From assembly GCA_945873815.1 (NCBI GenBank), contig CAMCEE010000020.1:1-32469 (forward strand): 32,469 bases of DNA, given 5' to 3'. Origin of the DNA: an uncultured Caryophanales bacterium (lineage in GTDB: Bacteria; Bacillota_I; Bacilli_A; RFN20; CAG-449). How positions within the stretch are numbered: the stretch's first letter is position 1; every line of letters begins with the position of its first letter. The notes below the pieces were generated by a model that saw only the letters and a list, made by a program, of their open reading frames with translations, ran no database searches and was not told where the DNA came from. Below, piece by piece: positions 1-8,838 of this stretch. The position numbers were made by a program, and so were the translations under genes.

Positions 1-235
1 CATTGATCATAAATGCGAATAACACAATTTTCAAAAGAACTTTAGGGTCATAACCGTCTCTTCCTCTTGTTTCATTAGAGGTAGAAACCAAATATTTATT
101 TAGATTAACTCCTTCCATGACTTCCTTAAAGGTAACTACTGGATCGGTTGGATCAATTTTTATGCCAACTTCTAGTGGTAATTTCATTTGAAATGTGTTA
201 ATCTCTAATTGCGGGTTAAAGGTTAACATATTCAT
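1..235 (-). CDS. IS1182-family transposase, N-terminal fragment (partial)
   Basis: About 78 codons of the N-terminal transposase domain (DUF772 type) are present, and the frame runs off the window's left edge still open. The translation starts MNMLTFNPQLEINTFQMKLP and contains GRDGYDPKVLLKIVLFAFM. The latter matches the 'YDPk.Llkill.a' signature that opens IS1182/IS5-type DDE transposases. The start is ATG at 233-235; an in-frame ATG two codons later (227-229) is possible. I see no strong Shine-Dalgarno site, but a TATAAT-like box lies a few bases upstream on this strand. Whether the gene is intact cannot be judged from here. Confidence 0.7.
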   Translation of the reverse strand, partial: MNMLTFNPQLEINTFQMKLPLEVGIKIDPTDPVVTFKEVMEGVNLNKYLVSTSNETRGRDGYDPKVLLKIVLFAFMIN

Positions 236-308
236 ATGTTAATTATAACAGAAATCGGGTCATTATTCTTTAGAATAATGGCTCTTTTTCTTTTTTGTTT
301 CGTATGTA

Positions 309-363
309 AAAAGGACTGAAAGAAATAATCAATGGCGATTTATTTCTTTACAGCCCCTTTTTT
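309..363. terminator. Bidirectional stem-loop at the IS1182-like end
   Basis: AAAGAAATAA at 319-328 pairs perfectly with TTATTTCTTT at 340-349. The stem extends through CTG/CAG and GG/CC past one bulged base. It is followed by T-runs on both strands, so it can stop transcription entering or leaving the IS. A second small hairpin, CATTATTC-TTTA-GAATAATG at 261-280, lies between it and the transposase. Confidence 0.55.
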
Positions 364-397
364 ATTGCTTAACATAAAAAAATCATTTTTTAATATT

Positions 398-421
398 TGA
401 TAGTGTGTCTATCATTATAAT
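398..421 (+). promoter_or_regulatory. Inverted repeat abutting a -10 box upstream of the acyltransferase gene
   Basis: TGATAG (398-403), a 5-nt spacer and CTATCA (409-414) form a perfect 6-bp inverted repeat. A TATAAT box follows at 416-421. The -35 region is weak. The arrangement suggests a promoter whose spacer carries an operator; the regulator is unknown. Confidence 0.4.
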
Positions 422-514
422 ATAAAATATTTAATAGTCTTTCAGTTCATTCTTTTCAACTATCATTAAAATACCATGAGTGCTATAATCAAAAATAATT
501 TGAGAGGCTCCATT

Positions 515-1777
515 ATGAAAACAAAAATCAAAGCAATATCATATAATGATTTAATAAAAAAGAAGAGATATAAACACTTTAAACCTAAAAATCCAAGCTT
601 CCTTTTATCAGGCTTAATTAAACTTCTTTCTAAAGAAGAATTAAAGAAAACAAATTTCTCTTACACAACAAAAAACATGGAATTAGTATCCAAAAAAGAG
701 CCTTGTTTATTTTTAATGAACCATTCCTGTTTCTTAGATTTAAAGATTGCGTTTAAAATAATTAAACGTCGCTTTAATATCATTTCAACCGATGATGGTT
801 TTGTTGGCAAAAAATGGCTTTTACGTAATATCGGATGCGTTCCAACAATGAAATTTTTAGTTGATCCTAGTTTAGTAAAAGATATGAAATATATCGTTTC
901 AAGACTTCATAATTCAATATTACTCTACCCAGAAGCAAGTTATTCTTTCGATGGATGTGCTACTCCCCTTCCACAAAGTATCGGTAAAATGATTAAAGTT
1001 TTAGGAATACCGGTAGTCATTATTAAAACAGAGGGAGCATATCTTCATGATCCATTATACAATGATTTAAAGCTTCGAAATGTCGATGTTAAAGCGCATA
1101 TGGAATGCATATTGACAAAAGAAGATATATTCACAATGTCCGCAAGTGAAATCAATAGTAAAATCAATTCATGGTTCACTTTTGATAATTTCAAATATCA
1201 ATATGAGAATAACGTATTGATTAAAGAAAATTTCAGAAGTGACAATCTTAATCGTGTTCTTTATCGTTGTCCATATTGCAATATGGAGCATATGATGGAA
1301 GGGAAAGGAATCACCTTGAAATGTAATAATTGTAATACTACGTTAGAACTATTAGAAAACGGACGTCTTAAGGCAATTAATAAAGATACTAAATTCTCCC
1401 ACATTCCAGATTGGTATAATTGGGAAAGGCAATGCGTAAAAGAAGAAATAATAAAAGGTATTTATCACGAAGAAATGGATGTTGATATATATTGTCTAAA
1501 TGATTTAAAGGCGATTTATAAAGTCGGTAAAGGTTATTTAACGCACGACATCAACGGTTTTAAGTTATTAGGAAAAGATAATCCGATTGAATTCTATCAA
1601 TCTTCAAATAATTCATATTCTTTATATTCAGATTTTTATTGGTATGAGATAGGTGATGTCGTTTGCATTGGAGATTATCGTATACGATATTATTGTGTTC
1701 CAACAAACAAAAAAGATATCGTTGCAAAACTTCGTTTAGCTGCAGAAGAAATCTATAAGTTAACAAATAAAAAATAG
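515..1777 (+). CDS. PlsC-type lysophospholipid/glycerolipid acyltransferase with C-terminal zinc ribbon
   Basis: A membrane-associated acyltransferase predicted to transfer an acyl chain to a lysophospholipid or related acceptor. The HX4D catalytic motif is NHSCFLD (His70, Asp75). A second acyltransferase block, YPEASYSFDG, lies near residues 138-147 (family form EGTRS). After the PlsC domain, a four-cysteine zinc ribbon (CPYC...CNNC, about residues 250-275) and a C-terminal extension make the protein 420 aa, much longer than a minimal PlsC of about 240 aa. I chose the ATG at 515 rather than the upstream in-frame ATG at 476 because AGAGG sits 7 nt before it. There is no signal peptide. The gene is monocistronic, with a bidirectional terminator separating it from the convergent kinase gene. 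The acyl acceptor is unknown. Confidence 0.8.
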   Translation: MKTKIKAISYNDLIKKKRYKHFKPKNPSFLLSGLIKLLSKEELKKTNFSYTTKNMELVSKKEPCLFLMNHSCFLDLKIAFKIIKRRFNIISTDDGFVGKKWLLRNIGCVPTMKFLVDPSLVKDMKYIVSRLHNSILLYPEASYSFDGCATPLPQSIGKMIKVLGIPVVIIKTEGAYLHDPLYNDLKLRNVDVKAHMECILTKEDIFTMSASEINSKINSWFTFDNFKYQYENNVLIKENFRSDNLNRVLYRCPYCNMEHMMEGKGITLKCNNCNTTLELLENGRLKAINKDTKFSHIPDWYNWERQCVKEEIIKGIYHEEMDVDIYCLNDLKAIYKVGKGYLTHDINGFKLLGKDNPIEFYQSSNNSYSLYSDFYWYEIGDVVCIGDYRIRYYCVPTNKKDIVAKLRLAAEEIYKLTNKK

Positions 1778-1808
1778 CTGTCGAATGACATAAAACAGCT
1801 ATTTTTTT
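1771..1808. terminator. Bidirectional rho-independent terminator
   Basis: AAAATAGCTGT (1771-1781) pairs perfectly with ACAGCTATTTT (1795-1805), followed by a T-run. The stem includes the acyltransferase stop codon. The A-rich left arm gives a T-run on the other strand, so it serves both convergent genes. Confidence 0.85.
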
Positions 1809-1818
1809 CAGTAAATAA

Positions 1819-2403
1819 TTAGATTGTAAATGTAATTGTAACTTTTGTTCCAATATCAATTTTTGAGTCAAATACAACTTTAGCGTTAGGATAATATTCT
1901 CTCATTCTTTCTTCAACTTCAAAAATATTTCCTGCTCTTGTTTTATCAACTTCATTAATATCGAATCCAACACCATCATCTTCGATAGTTACACATACTT
2001 CATCATTGGAAACGGATGTACTTACTGTAATTTTTCCTTCCGTTCTTTTAGCAAATAATCCATGTTTAATAGCATTTTCTACTAATGGTTGAATTACACC
2101 TACAGGCATTTCAAACTCAACAAAATCAAAATTTGTTTCTAAAATAATAGGATTAGACGCTCTTACTTGTTCCATTTCAATATAAGCTCTAGTGTGTCCA
2201 AATAATTCCGGAAATCTAATAAGGCCATCGTAGCACGAATCATTAATCTTTCCTCGTAAAAATGAAGAAAAATCCATAAGCATCTTTTCTCCTCTTTTTG
2301 GATCAACTCGATATAAATATTGAATGTTCCATAAAACATTAAATATATAATGAGGTCGTAATTTTTCAATTACTTTTCTATTTTGTTCTTTTTGTTCTTT
2401 CAT
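1819..2403 (-). CDS. Orphan LytS/YesM-type sensor histidine kinase core
   Basis: A 194-aa cytoplasmic protein consisting only of the kinase core. An N-terminal His_kinase-type block, LRPHYIFNVL (His18 at the usual phospho-acceptor position), is followed by a HATPase_c domain with N-box QPLVENAIKHG (Asn110) and G1 box EDDGVGFD (141-148). The usual GIGL-N-ER segment is replaced by GNIFEVEERM, so the second glycine box is weak. Family members normally carry an N-terminal membrane sensor and sit next to a LytTR or AraC-type response regulator; neither is present here. The start is ATG 2403 with AAGGA about 7-10 nt upstream. It may take input through a partner protein or be a degenerate kinase. 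Confidence 0.8.
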   Translation of the reverse strand: MKEQKEQNRKVIEKLRPHYIFNVLWNIQYLYRVDPKRGEKMLMDFSSFLRGKINDSCYDGLIRFPELFGHTRAYIEMEQVRASNPIILETNFDFVEFEMPVGVIQPLVENAIKHGLFAKRTEGKITVSTSVSNDEVCVTIEDDGVGFDINEVDKTRAGNIFEVEERMREYYPNAKVVFDSKIDIGTKVTITFTI

Positions 2404-2521
2404 ATGTCTTTTCCTTTACTAAACTAATCATACCACATTTATCAAGTTAGAAGAATATTTTTATTTTGCTGCATTTTTTATTCAAAATATGCATTAAATC
2501 TACAAAATTTTTGTTATTCCC

Positions 2522-2574
2522 TTTCATATTACTATTTTTATATATATAATGTTTACAAGATAAGAAAAAGGGAG
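2522..2574 (+). promoter_or_regulatory. Probable promoter and RBS of the pullulanase gene
   Basis: A TATAAT -10 box at 2545-2550 is preceded, 17 bp away, by TTTCAT (2522-2527), a weak -35. The Shine-Dalgarno site GGGAG at 2570-2574 lies 8 nt before the ATG. I see no cre-like sequence here, in contrast to the 9.9-kb promoter. Confidence 0.5.
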
Positions 2575-2582
2575 AAATAATT

Positions 2583-5501
2583 ATGAAAAAGAAAATTTTA
2601 TTTCTGTGTGTAAGCGCTCTCATGATTTCTTTGGTTAGTTGTAAGAAAACCGGAACAAGTTCGTCGGTTAGCTCGTTCACAGGTTCTTCATCACCAACTA
2701 CATCAATTAATTCAGGAGGAAATTCAAGTGAGAAGAACTCTTCAAATGATTCTACAATTCAAAACACCTTAATTCCTGACACTTTAAAACTTCATTTTAA
2801 AACAGAAACAAAAGACTTAAGCACATTAGCTTTTTGGTTTTGGTCAGATACATATAAACCTGAAGTAGAAACACTTCCAACAGGAACAGATGATTATGGT
2901 ATTTACGTTGATATTGATATAAAACCTTTTTTAGGAAAAAATTCAACATCGATGTCTTTTTTAGTTAAAGAGAAGGGCTCATGGTCTTATCAAACATCTG
3001 ATATTTTAATTAATTTCAAAAATTATGTTGCAGAAGAAAAAGATGGAAAAGTCATTCTAGAACTCTATGCAAATGCTTTAACAAAAAGCAATGTCGAATT
3101 ATCTGGAGGTTATGATCCAAATGCTGGTTCTATCATTCAATGCAATTTTAAAACTAAGAAATCAATCTATGTCAAAGCGAATAAAGCAATGAAATCATAC
3201 AAATTATACGCCTTTACAAAAGATTATTATGTAAATAATCCTATTGATGATTCCTCATATATAATTGCAACTGGATCATTGTCAAATGAAGAAGAGATTA
3301 TCACACTTGAAGATTCATTCTCCTTTATTTCAAATGTTACATATAAACTTAGAGTTTCATTTCAAGATGAAACAAGTAAAAAAGAATCACTAAAAATTAT
3401 TGATTCTTTGTATTTATACAAACACGGTGAGGAATATCCATATTATTCTAATAATGATTTAGGTCTTACTTTTGACGATAATAACAAACCGATTTTTAAA
3501 GTATTTGCACCTACATCCACTCTAGTACAATTAAATATTTATACAACTCCTTACTCGTCAAAATACGTAGTAGACAACGTTCCTCAATCTATTAAAGATT
3601 ATTACGATACTCCAAAGGTTACAATTCCTTTAGATTACGATAATAAAACTGGTGTTCATTCTTCAATTAATATTGACCAATCGATTTGGGATCGTGCTGA
3701 TATTAAAGGTCTAACTCTCTACTATACATATACAGTCTATAATCAATTAGGAAAACATGAAGTAATGGATCCATATGCATACGCTTCCGGATTGAATTCT
3801 GAAAGAGGAGCTATCATCGATTTATCCTCAGAATCCGTCACTCCAGAAGAATGGAAAAACTTACCTAAAGTATGGGATAAAGATCCAACTTATGATATAG
3901 CTTCTCCTTGTGATTTAGTTATTTCTGAACAACATATTCGCGATTTAACAGATAGTGACACTTGGTCTAATGATCCTTCTCATCAAGCAATAAGAGGAAC
4001 ATATAAGGCATTTTATCAAGAAGGAACAACATATACAAAAGGAAATGTTACAGTTAAAACTGGATTCGACCATCTAGTTGAATATGGAGTCAACGCTATT
4101 CAACTTCAACCAATATACGATCAAGATAATAACGAAATGAAAGATGATTATAACTGGGGTTACAATCCATTGAATTACAACATACCAGAAGGTCAATATG
4201 CATCCGATTCAAAACCAACGACTAGAATAAAAGAATTAAGAGAACTAGTCGCAAAATATGCAACAAGTAAGAATCATATGCGTATCATCATGGACGTTGT
4301 ATATAATCACGTTTCTCGCGCATCTAATTCAAATTTTGAATTGTTAGTTCCAGGATATTATTTTAGAACAAACGATGAGGGAGAATTCCTCGATAATTCA
4401 GGATGTGGAAACGAAGTTAAATCGGAAGCGCCAATGATGAGGAAATTCATCGTTGATTCTGTATGTCATTGGGCTAAGAATTACTTAATCAAAGGTTTCC
4501 GTTTCGATTTGATGGCAATCATTGATAAAGATACGATGAAGGCGGTAAAAGAAGCATTATATGAAATCGATCCTGATATTGTAGTTTATGGAGAAGGTTG
4601 GGATGCAACTGGAGCATATTATAACGATCCAAATCATGCAAATGCATCTGTAGCATATTCTTCTTTATATCACTCTTCTACTTCAAATGGAATGGTTGGA
4701 GCCTTTAACGATTCCGGTAGAAATGCATTAAAAGGCGGTAATAGCACAAGTGATTTCTATGGTTTCATTTCTCAAGGTGCAGGCGATTTATCAAGAGATA
4801 AAGTCAATGCTGTTTCCGATATGATTAAAGGTATTGCAACTGGAAAAGGAGCAAATCCTCATCAAACAATAAATTATGCTTCTTGTCATGATAATTACAC
4901 CTTATTTGATCAATTAAATTACACTCTATCGAAAGATGGTGGAAAAACAGAACCAGATATAAACGATGTTGCACGCGCTTCTGTTGCAGTAAATGGTGTT
5001 GTAATTTTAAGTAATGGTGTTTCATTTATTAATGGAGGAGAAGAAATCTTTAGAACTAAGATTGAAACAGATCCTTCATCTAAATACACAATTGACATGT
5101 ATGGAAAAAAGATTACTCATAACTCATATAAATCAAATGTAGAAGTTAATGCATATGATTACTCAAGAAAAGTTGACTTATTAGAATATTATGAGATGTA
5201 TGTAAAATTAATCAACATTAGAAAGAATTTAGCAATTATCTCTTTCCCTGACAATTGTGAAGACCCACAACAAATAAATACCTGGGATACTAGTGAAGGA
5301 ACTACAATATCTGCATATAGAAAAGGAAAAGATGGAAAGAAATACCATTTCTTCATCAATGGTAGAAGCTCAATATCTCAATTCGGATTTGATTCAAAAA
5401 ATGGAAATGAAATCTTCACAAATGGTGTTACCTTTAGTAAAAATAGTAACGGTTTAAGCGTCAGTTCAAAATACTCTCTTGGAGTATTCGTAATCGATTA
5501 A
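2583..5501 (+). CDS. pulA: Type I pullulanase, GH13, surface lipoprotein
   Basis: Debranching enzyme that hydrolyses alpha-1,6 bonds in pullulan and starch. It has a lipoprotein signal with lipobox LVSC (Cys20), a Ser/Thr-rich linker to about residue 60, a CBM41-like pullulan-binding domain (about 67-170, with FWFWSD), a second beta domain, a CBM48-like domain from about residue 290, then the GH13 barrel. All four GH13 regions are visible: DVVYNHV (Asp571), GFRFDLM (nucleophile Asp642), VYGEGWD (acid/base Glu671) and CHDN (Asp770). YNWGYNP, typical of type I pullulanases, precedes region I. At 972 aa it is within the normal range for multi-domain forms. It is the first gene of a run of four exported amylolytic proteins with 15-18 bp gaps, probably one transcript. 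Confidence 0.92.
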   Translation: MKKKILFLCVSALMISLVSCKKTGTSSSVSSFTGSSSPTTSINSGGNSSEKNSSNDSTIQNTLIPDTLKLHFKTETKDLSTLAFWFWSDTYKPEVETLPTGTDDYGIYVDIDIKPFLGKNSTSMSFLVKEKGSWSYQTSDILINFKNYVAEEKDGKVILELYANALTKSNVELSGGYDPNAGSIIQCNFKTKKSIYVKANKAMKSYKLYAFTKDYYVNNPIDDSSYIIATGSLSNEEEIITLEDSFSFISNVTYKLRVSFQDETSKKESLKIIDSLYLYKHGEEYPYYSNNDLGLTFDDNNKPIFKVFAPTSTLVQLNIYTTPYSSKYVVDNVPQSIKDYYDTPKVTIPLDYDNKTGVHSSINIDQSIWDRADIKGLTLYYTYTVYNQLGKHEVMDPYAYASGLNSERGAIIDLSSESVTPEEWKNLPKVWDKDPTYDIASPCDLVISEQHIRDLTDSDTWSNDPSHQAIRGTYKAFYQEGTTYTKGNVTVKTGFDHLVEYGVNAIQLQPIYDQDNNEMKDDYNWGYNPLNYNIPEGQYASDSKPTTRIKELRELVAKYATSKNHMRIIMDVVYNHVSRASNSNFELLVPGYYFRTNDEGEFLDNSGCGNEVKSEAPMMRKFIVDSVCHWAKNYLIKGFRFDLMAIIDKDTMKAVKEALYEIDPDIVVYGEGWDATGAYYNDPNHANASVAYSSLYHSSTSNGMVGAFNDSGRNALKGGNSTSDFYGFISQGAGDLSRDKVNAVSDMIKGIATGKGANPHQTINYASCHDNYTLFDQLNYTLSKDGGKTEPDINDVARASVAVNGVVILSNGVSFINGGEEIFRTKIETDPSSKYTIDMYGKKITHNSYKSNVEVNAYDYSRKVDLLEYYEMYVKLINIRKNLAIISFPDNCEDPQQINTWDTSEGTTISAYRKGKDGKKYHFFINGRSSISQFGFDSKNGNEIFTNGVTFSKNSNGLSVSSKYSLGVFVID

Positions 5502-5518
5502 AAAGGAGGATTTATAAC

Positions 5519-7987
5519 ATGAAAAAATACCAAAAGATATTAGTTTTATCCCTTATGACCCTTATGGTTGCAACTGGATGTAAAAAGAATAAAACTTCTA
5601 CCTCTAGTGATTCAAATACTAGTTTCATTACTACTTCAAATGGAGGGACTTCTGTAACATCTAATAATCCAGTAAGCAATTCATCCACTACTTCCGTCGA
5701 TGTAAATAATGATGCTTACGATGATTCGTATTCGCAAGCAGGCCATATGTACATCCACTATTTTAGAAAAGATGCAACAATGGATGATTATAATAAATAT
5801 GGTTTATGGATGTGGAATATTGGAGCTGAAGGTGCTTTATTTGCAAATCCAAATAACGCTCTTTCCGCTTATAAATCTAACGTCAATACTAATGGGTGGA
5901 TGACTACAATCGGAAATAAGGGTATTGATGAAGCCGGAGTTTGCATGGACATTGATTTAAATGCTACTCATAAGTCCGGTAAAACTGGTAACCCTGTATC
6001 CTTTAAAGATGCGGAAAGAATCGGATACTTATTAGTCAAACTCGAATCAATGGATGGAAGTGGACACTGGGTAAGTGATGGTGGTGGAGATGGATTTATC
6101 GATGATATCTCAATCAATACACGTGCAAATGGTTCAATACACGTATTCTTAAAATCAGGTTCAGTAAGAGAACCTCAATATGTCTATTCTGCAAAAGAAG
6201 AAGTAAATCCAATTATCGGAGATACAACTGGAATCTATCGTTCTAAAGTTGAGATAAATGCATCAAAAGTAATTAATAAAACAATTAATACATCAAATAA
6301 ATTCTCAAAAACCGGTGCAGTCGGATATCAAATATTTATTCCAACATTTGCCGATTCAAATGGAGATAATTTTGGTGACTTAAGAGGAGTTATCAATAAA
6401 CTAGATTATCTTAAGAGTTTAAACGTTGATACATTATGGCTCTCTCCATTCTTAAAATGTAATTCATATCATGGTTATGATACAGTCGATTATTATACAA
6501 TCGATTCCCGTTTTGGAACGATTGAAGATATGCGTGAATTAATTGCAAAAGCACATAGTAAAGGAATGAAGGTTATTATGGACTTAGTCATTAACCACGC
6601 TTCTGACTCTTCGTTATGGTTTAAAAAAGCTCAAAAAGGTGAAAAAGGATTAACTAAAGATGGGAAAGAATTCTCATATCGTGATTTATTCCATTTTAAA
6701 CTCAAAGGCGATACTACAGGATCTGGAAAGAAAGTTGAAAACGATCCAGATTATTATCCAGATGGAGAAACAAATTATTTCTATTATGCAAAATTTGCTT
6801 CCAACATGCCAGAATTCAACTTTGATGCGCAAATTACAAGAGATATGCTTCTTGATGTAGCATATTATTGGCTAGGATTTGGCTTTGATGGATATAGAGT
6901 CGATGCGATTAAACATATCTATATGCTTGACGAATCTACTAAAAATTCTAGCGATCAAATTATTGAAGATAAAACAACATTATCCTACTTTGATGAGCAA
7001 TTAAATAAAATGGTTTCTAAAGAAATGGATTATTCGGTCAATACAACAAAGAACCTCAATTTCTGGACCGAATTCTCATATCGTTTAAAAGCGATGTATC
7101 CTGATGCATATTTAGTTGGTGAAAATTTCGATGGATGGGATGAAAGAATATCTCCATATTATGGTTCATTTGATTCTCAATTTGATTTCAATGAATATTA
7201 TCATAATCTTGAATATCTATTCCTAAACAAAGGCTGTGCAAAGCAACTAGCAACAGATAATGAAATGAAGTTAAATACCTATTTTGCTAAATATAGGAAG
7301 GATGCAATTAATGCAACATTTACATCAAATCACGATGTCAATAGAGCAATCAACCACATCAATGAGATTGCAGATGGAAATAATGCTACGAAGAATATTA
7401 AGATTACAGGTACAGAAAAAGAAATAAATAGAGCTAAATTGCATGCAGCAATCACTATACTTCAACCTGGTATTTCTTATATTTATTATGGTGACGAATT
7501 AGGTATGTCATCTAATACTACTGAGAATGATAAATCGCATAATAATTCAATTGATAGATATTATAGACAAGGCTTCAAGTGGGCAAATGAAAGCGAAAGA
7601 TGTACATTCTCCTTCAATGAAGGTTACACTAACGCTTATGATTCATATACCCAAGCAATTAATGATAATGAAGCTCAAGCAAAAGATACGAATTCTATGT
7701 TATCATTCTATAAAGCAATGACTTCAATCAAAGCCGATTCTAAATTCCCTAATAATGGAACATATAAAGCAAATTATGATGGAATTTCAAATACTACATT
7801 ATATTCATATACGATCACTCCAAAACAATCCGGTCAATATAAATACACAATATTAATGAACGCAAGCGAACAATATGGACACAATAATTATCCTCGTCCA
7901 TCAGGAGCAGAAATAGTCTATAAATTCAACGCTACCGACAGCAACCTTTCTCCTTATGGAATCGTTGTTATGAGACAAGCAGTATAG
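5519..7987 (+). CDS. Alpha-amylase family GH13 lipoprotein with N-terminal CBM41-like domain
   Basis: Secreted, lipid-anchored glycosidase acting on alpha-1,4 glucans. It has a signal peptide with lipobox VATGC (Cys21), a Ser/Thr linker to about residue 62, then a CBM41-like domain (HYFRKDATMDDYNKYGLWMW). The catalytic barrel begins near residue 265 at GYQIFIPTFADSNGDNFGDL. The GH13 regions are DLVINHA (Asp355), YRVDAIKH (nucleophile Asp462), VGENFDG (Glu535) and TSNHD (Asp606). The GDLRGV and HGYD signatures resemble the alpha-amylase/oligo-1,6-glucosidase subfamilies, so exact specificity is open. The start follows AAAGGAGG, 18 bp after the pullulanase stop. Lipidation beside the pullulanase implies the two act together on bound starch at the cell surface. 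Confidence 0.9.
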   Translation: MKKYQKILVLSLMTLMVATGCKKNKTSTSSDSNTSFITTSNGGTSVTSNNPVSNSSTTSVDVNNDAYDDSYSQAGHMYIHYFRKDATMDDYNKYGLWMWNIGAEGALFANPNNALSAYKSNVNTNGWMTTIGNKGIDEAGVCMDIDLNATHKSGKTGNPVSFKDAERIGYLLVKLESMDGSGHWVSDGGGDGFIDDISINTRANGSIHVFLKSGSVREPQYVYSAKEEVNPIIGDTTGIYRSKVEINASKVINKTINTSNKFSKTGAVGYQIFIPTFADSNGDNFGDLRGVINKLDYLKSLNVDTLWLSPFLKCNSYHGYDTVDYYTIDSRFGTIEDMRELIAKAHSKGMKVIMDLVINHASDSSLWFKKAQKGEKGLTKDGKEFSYRDLFHFKLKGDTTGSGKKVENDPDYYPDGETNYFYYAKFASNMPEFNFDAQITRDMLLDVAYYWLGFGFDGYRVDAIKHIYMLDESTKNSSDQIIEDKTTLSYFDEQLNKMVSKEMDYSVNTTKNLNFWTEFSYRLKAMYPDAYLVGENFDGWDERISPYYGSFDSQFDFNEYYHNLEYLFLNKGCAKQLATDNEMKLNTYFAKYRKDAINATFTSNHDVNRAINHINEIADGNNATKNIKITGTEKEINRAKLHAAITILQPGISYIYYGDELGMSSNTTENDKSHNNSIDRYYRQGFKWANESERCTFSFNEGYTNAYDSYTQAINDNEAQAKDTNSMLSFYKAMTSIKADSKFPNNGTYKANYDGISNTTLYSYTITPKQSGQYKYTILMNASEQYGHNNYPRPSGAEIVYKFNATDSNLSPYGIVVMRQAV

Positions 7988-8004
7988 AAAAGGAGGAACA
8001 AGAT

Positions 8005-8823
8005 ATGAAAAAAATTAGATTATTATTATCATTATCATTTGTTCTAGGAATGATTAGTTCTCTTTCACTTAACACTGCAAGAGAAGAAGGAAAAAGAAAC
8101 AATGCTACATCAAATACTAATAATGTTGTTCTAAATCTTACAAGCGTCGGATTATATAATAATACCGCAGGAACAAAAGACGAAATGACGTATGTTGAAT
8201 ATGCTAAGGTATTGACATTAAACGTAGGAGATGTTCTTCCAAAAAATGAAATTACTTGTTCTTCACCTAATATGAAATTCGTCACATGGTGTTATACATT
8301 ACCTAACGTCGGACTTCCAACTTATACTGATAAAGTCGTTAAAGATGTAAACGTATATCAAGCAGTATTTGAACCAACTATCAATTTAATTGAAAATGAA
8401 ATAGTTGATCCAACACCAACTCCGACTCCAACTCCAACTCCTGATGATGATAATATCGTAAGATATTACTTTACCGATAAACCATGGTGGAACGCTGATG
8501 AGGCAGCTTCATATATATATGCCTTTAATTCAAGTGGTGAGAAAAACGCTTCCTGGCCAGGAGAAAAAATGACTAAGCTATCAGATTCAAAAGATGCAAA
8601 TGGATGTTACACTTGGTACTATGATGTTGATTTCTCTAAATATACTAAAGCAGTTATTGCTAGAGGAAATCCAGATTCAAGTGCTACAAATTTAGATTGG
8701 GGAGCAAAAACAAAAGACATAACACTAGATAGAGAAAAGAATACTATCACATTAGAATCTTCTACTGCAGTATGGGGAGACCCAGGATGTGATTTCTCTC
8801 TAAGTGTTGTAGAATATAATTAA
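8005..8823 (+). CDS. Secreted CBM26 starch-binding protein
   Basis: A 272-aa exported protein with no catalytic domain. It has a Sec signal peptide without a lipobox Cys (residues 1-24), an N-terminal domain of unknown type (about 40-130) and a Pro-Thr linker of PTP repeats (about 136-146). A C-terminal CBM26-like module starts near residue 153: YYFTDKPWWN, then YIYAFNS, WPGEKMT and DWGAKTKDI. The same signature recurs in the proteins at 8839 and 10896. Aromatic residues in WW, YIYAFN and DWGAKT are those expected to stack on glucose rings. AGGAGG lies upstream of the ATG, 17 bp after the amylase stop. With no lipobox or LPXTG it may be released, or retained by binding a partner. Confidence 0.8.
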   Translation: MKKIRLLLSLSFVLGMISSLSLNTAREEGKRNNATSNTNNVVLNLTSVGLYNNTAGTKDEMTYVEYAKVLTLNVGDVLPKNEITCSSPNMKFVTWCYTLPNVGLPTYTDKVVKDVNVYQAVFEPTINLIENEIVDPTPTPTPTPTPDDDNIVRYYFTDKPWWNADEAASYIYAFNSSGEKNASWPGEKMTKLSDSKDANGCYTWYYDVDFSKYTKAVIARGNPDSSATNLDWGAKTKDITLDREKNTITLESSTAVWGDPGCDFSLSVVEYN

Positions 8824-8838
8824 AAAAAAGGAGTATTT

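Larger units (their letters stand above)
1..363 (-). mobile_element. IS1182-like insertion sequence, 5' end only (cut by window edge)
   Basis: The left edge holds the start of a transposase gene reading leftwards. About 120 bp upstream of it, near 346-357, the minus strand reads GGGGCTGTAAAG preceded by an A-run. This resembles the GGGGCTGT ends that I recall for IS1182-family elements in Firmicutes. I therefore place the outer end of the element near 357-363. The rest lies outside the window, so neither the second inverted repeat nor a target duplication can be checked. Confidence 0.55.
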
